Below are positions 31,768 to 31,821 of a stretch of 31,821 nt of DNA, one piece after another; positions within the stretch are counted from its first letter, which is position 1, and each line of letters opens with the position of its first letter. Source of the stretch: an uncultured Wenzhouxiangella sp. (GTDB lineage: Bacteria > Pseudomonadota > Gammaproteobacteria > Xanthomonadales > Wenzhouxiangellaceae); the NCBI GenBank assembly GCA_937876395.1, contig CALEIM010000108.1, positions 1 to 31,821 of the forward strand, given 5' to 3'. A model generated the notes under the pieces. It did no database searches and was not told the DNA's origin. It saw nothing but the letters and a program-made list of their open reading frames with translations. Position numbers and translations under genes: made by a program.

Positions 31768-31821
31768 ATGTACGAAATCCTGAAGAGCAGCACATTCGAC
31801 GCGTGGCTGCGGGCCCTTCGG
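31768..31821 (+). CDS. RelE/HigB-like (phage Gp49 type) toxin, 5' part only
   Basis: Only 18 codons are in the window, reading YEILKSSTFDAWLRALR after the Met. This opening is typical of the Gp49-like/HigB-type toxins (PF05973), usually about 100 aa and followed by an XRE antitoxin gene. The match is on a short segment. The strong promoter with a double operator just upstream fits an autoregulated toxin-antitoxin operon, with the antitoxin expected beyond the window. Confidence 0.65.
   Translation, partial: MYEILKSSTFDAWLRALR

Overview
This window is a polysaccharide and nonulosonic-acid (sialic-acid-like sugar) locus with every gene on the + strand. Moderate GC, densely packed genes with frequent 4-base start/stop overlaps, REP-type palindromes carrying a GTAG tetranucleotide, and heptameric intergenic repeats suggest a gammaproteobacterium. 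The two sulfotransferases would fit a marine or saline habitat. I cannot name the genus.

Region 1 (53-12412) is a pseudaminic-acid-type pathway: PseC aminotransferase, an SpsF-like cytidylyltransferase fused to an aldo/keto reductase, a PtmA-like SDR, a PIG-L deacetylase, a PseG-PseH fusion, an O-carbamoyltransferase, a gene probably split by a frameshift, a SAM methyltransferase, a formyltransferase and PseI. The dehydratase PseB is not present and presumably lies upstream of base 1. The extra reductases, deacetylase, carbamoyl- and formyltransferase suggest a tailored derivative rather than plain Pse5Ac7Ac.

Region 2 (12409-23844) assembles and decorates the glycan: a GT52/polysialyltransferase-like enzyme (candidate nonulosonate transferase), a Caps_synth/GT32-like glycosyltransferase, two PAPS-type sulfotransferases, an EpsG/Wzy-like polymerase, a GT4, and then an AsnB-type amidotransferase, a NodB-like deacetylase, a CapA-like protein and an ATP-grasp ligase.

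Region 3 (23845-27257) is an accessory insertion unrelated to sugars: a pyrimidine-dimer glycosylase, an orphan HicB, VapBC, a small unknown protein, ParDE, a HicB remnant and a VOC protein, bounded by REP elements. Region 4 (27378-31506) returns to sugars with a second AsnB-type amidotransferase and two GT4 enzymes. Region 5 (31507-end) holds a possible group II intron remnant and the start of a RelE/HigB-like toxin gene behind a striking promoter/operator.

The most notable non-coding signals are a 194-bp MITE-like element with 18-bp terminal inverted repeats and an exact 8-bp target duplication, inserted between pseGH and the carbamoyltransferase gene; a two-copy intergenic repeat with compensatory changes in both hairpins; REP DNA that supplies the C-terminus and stop codon of the methyltransferase; and heptamer arrays placed just before start codons.
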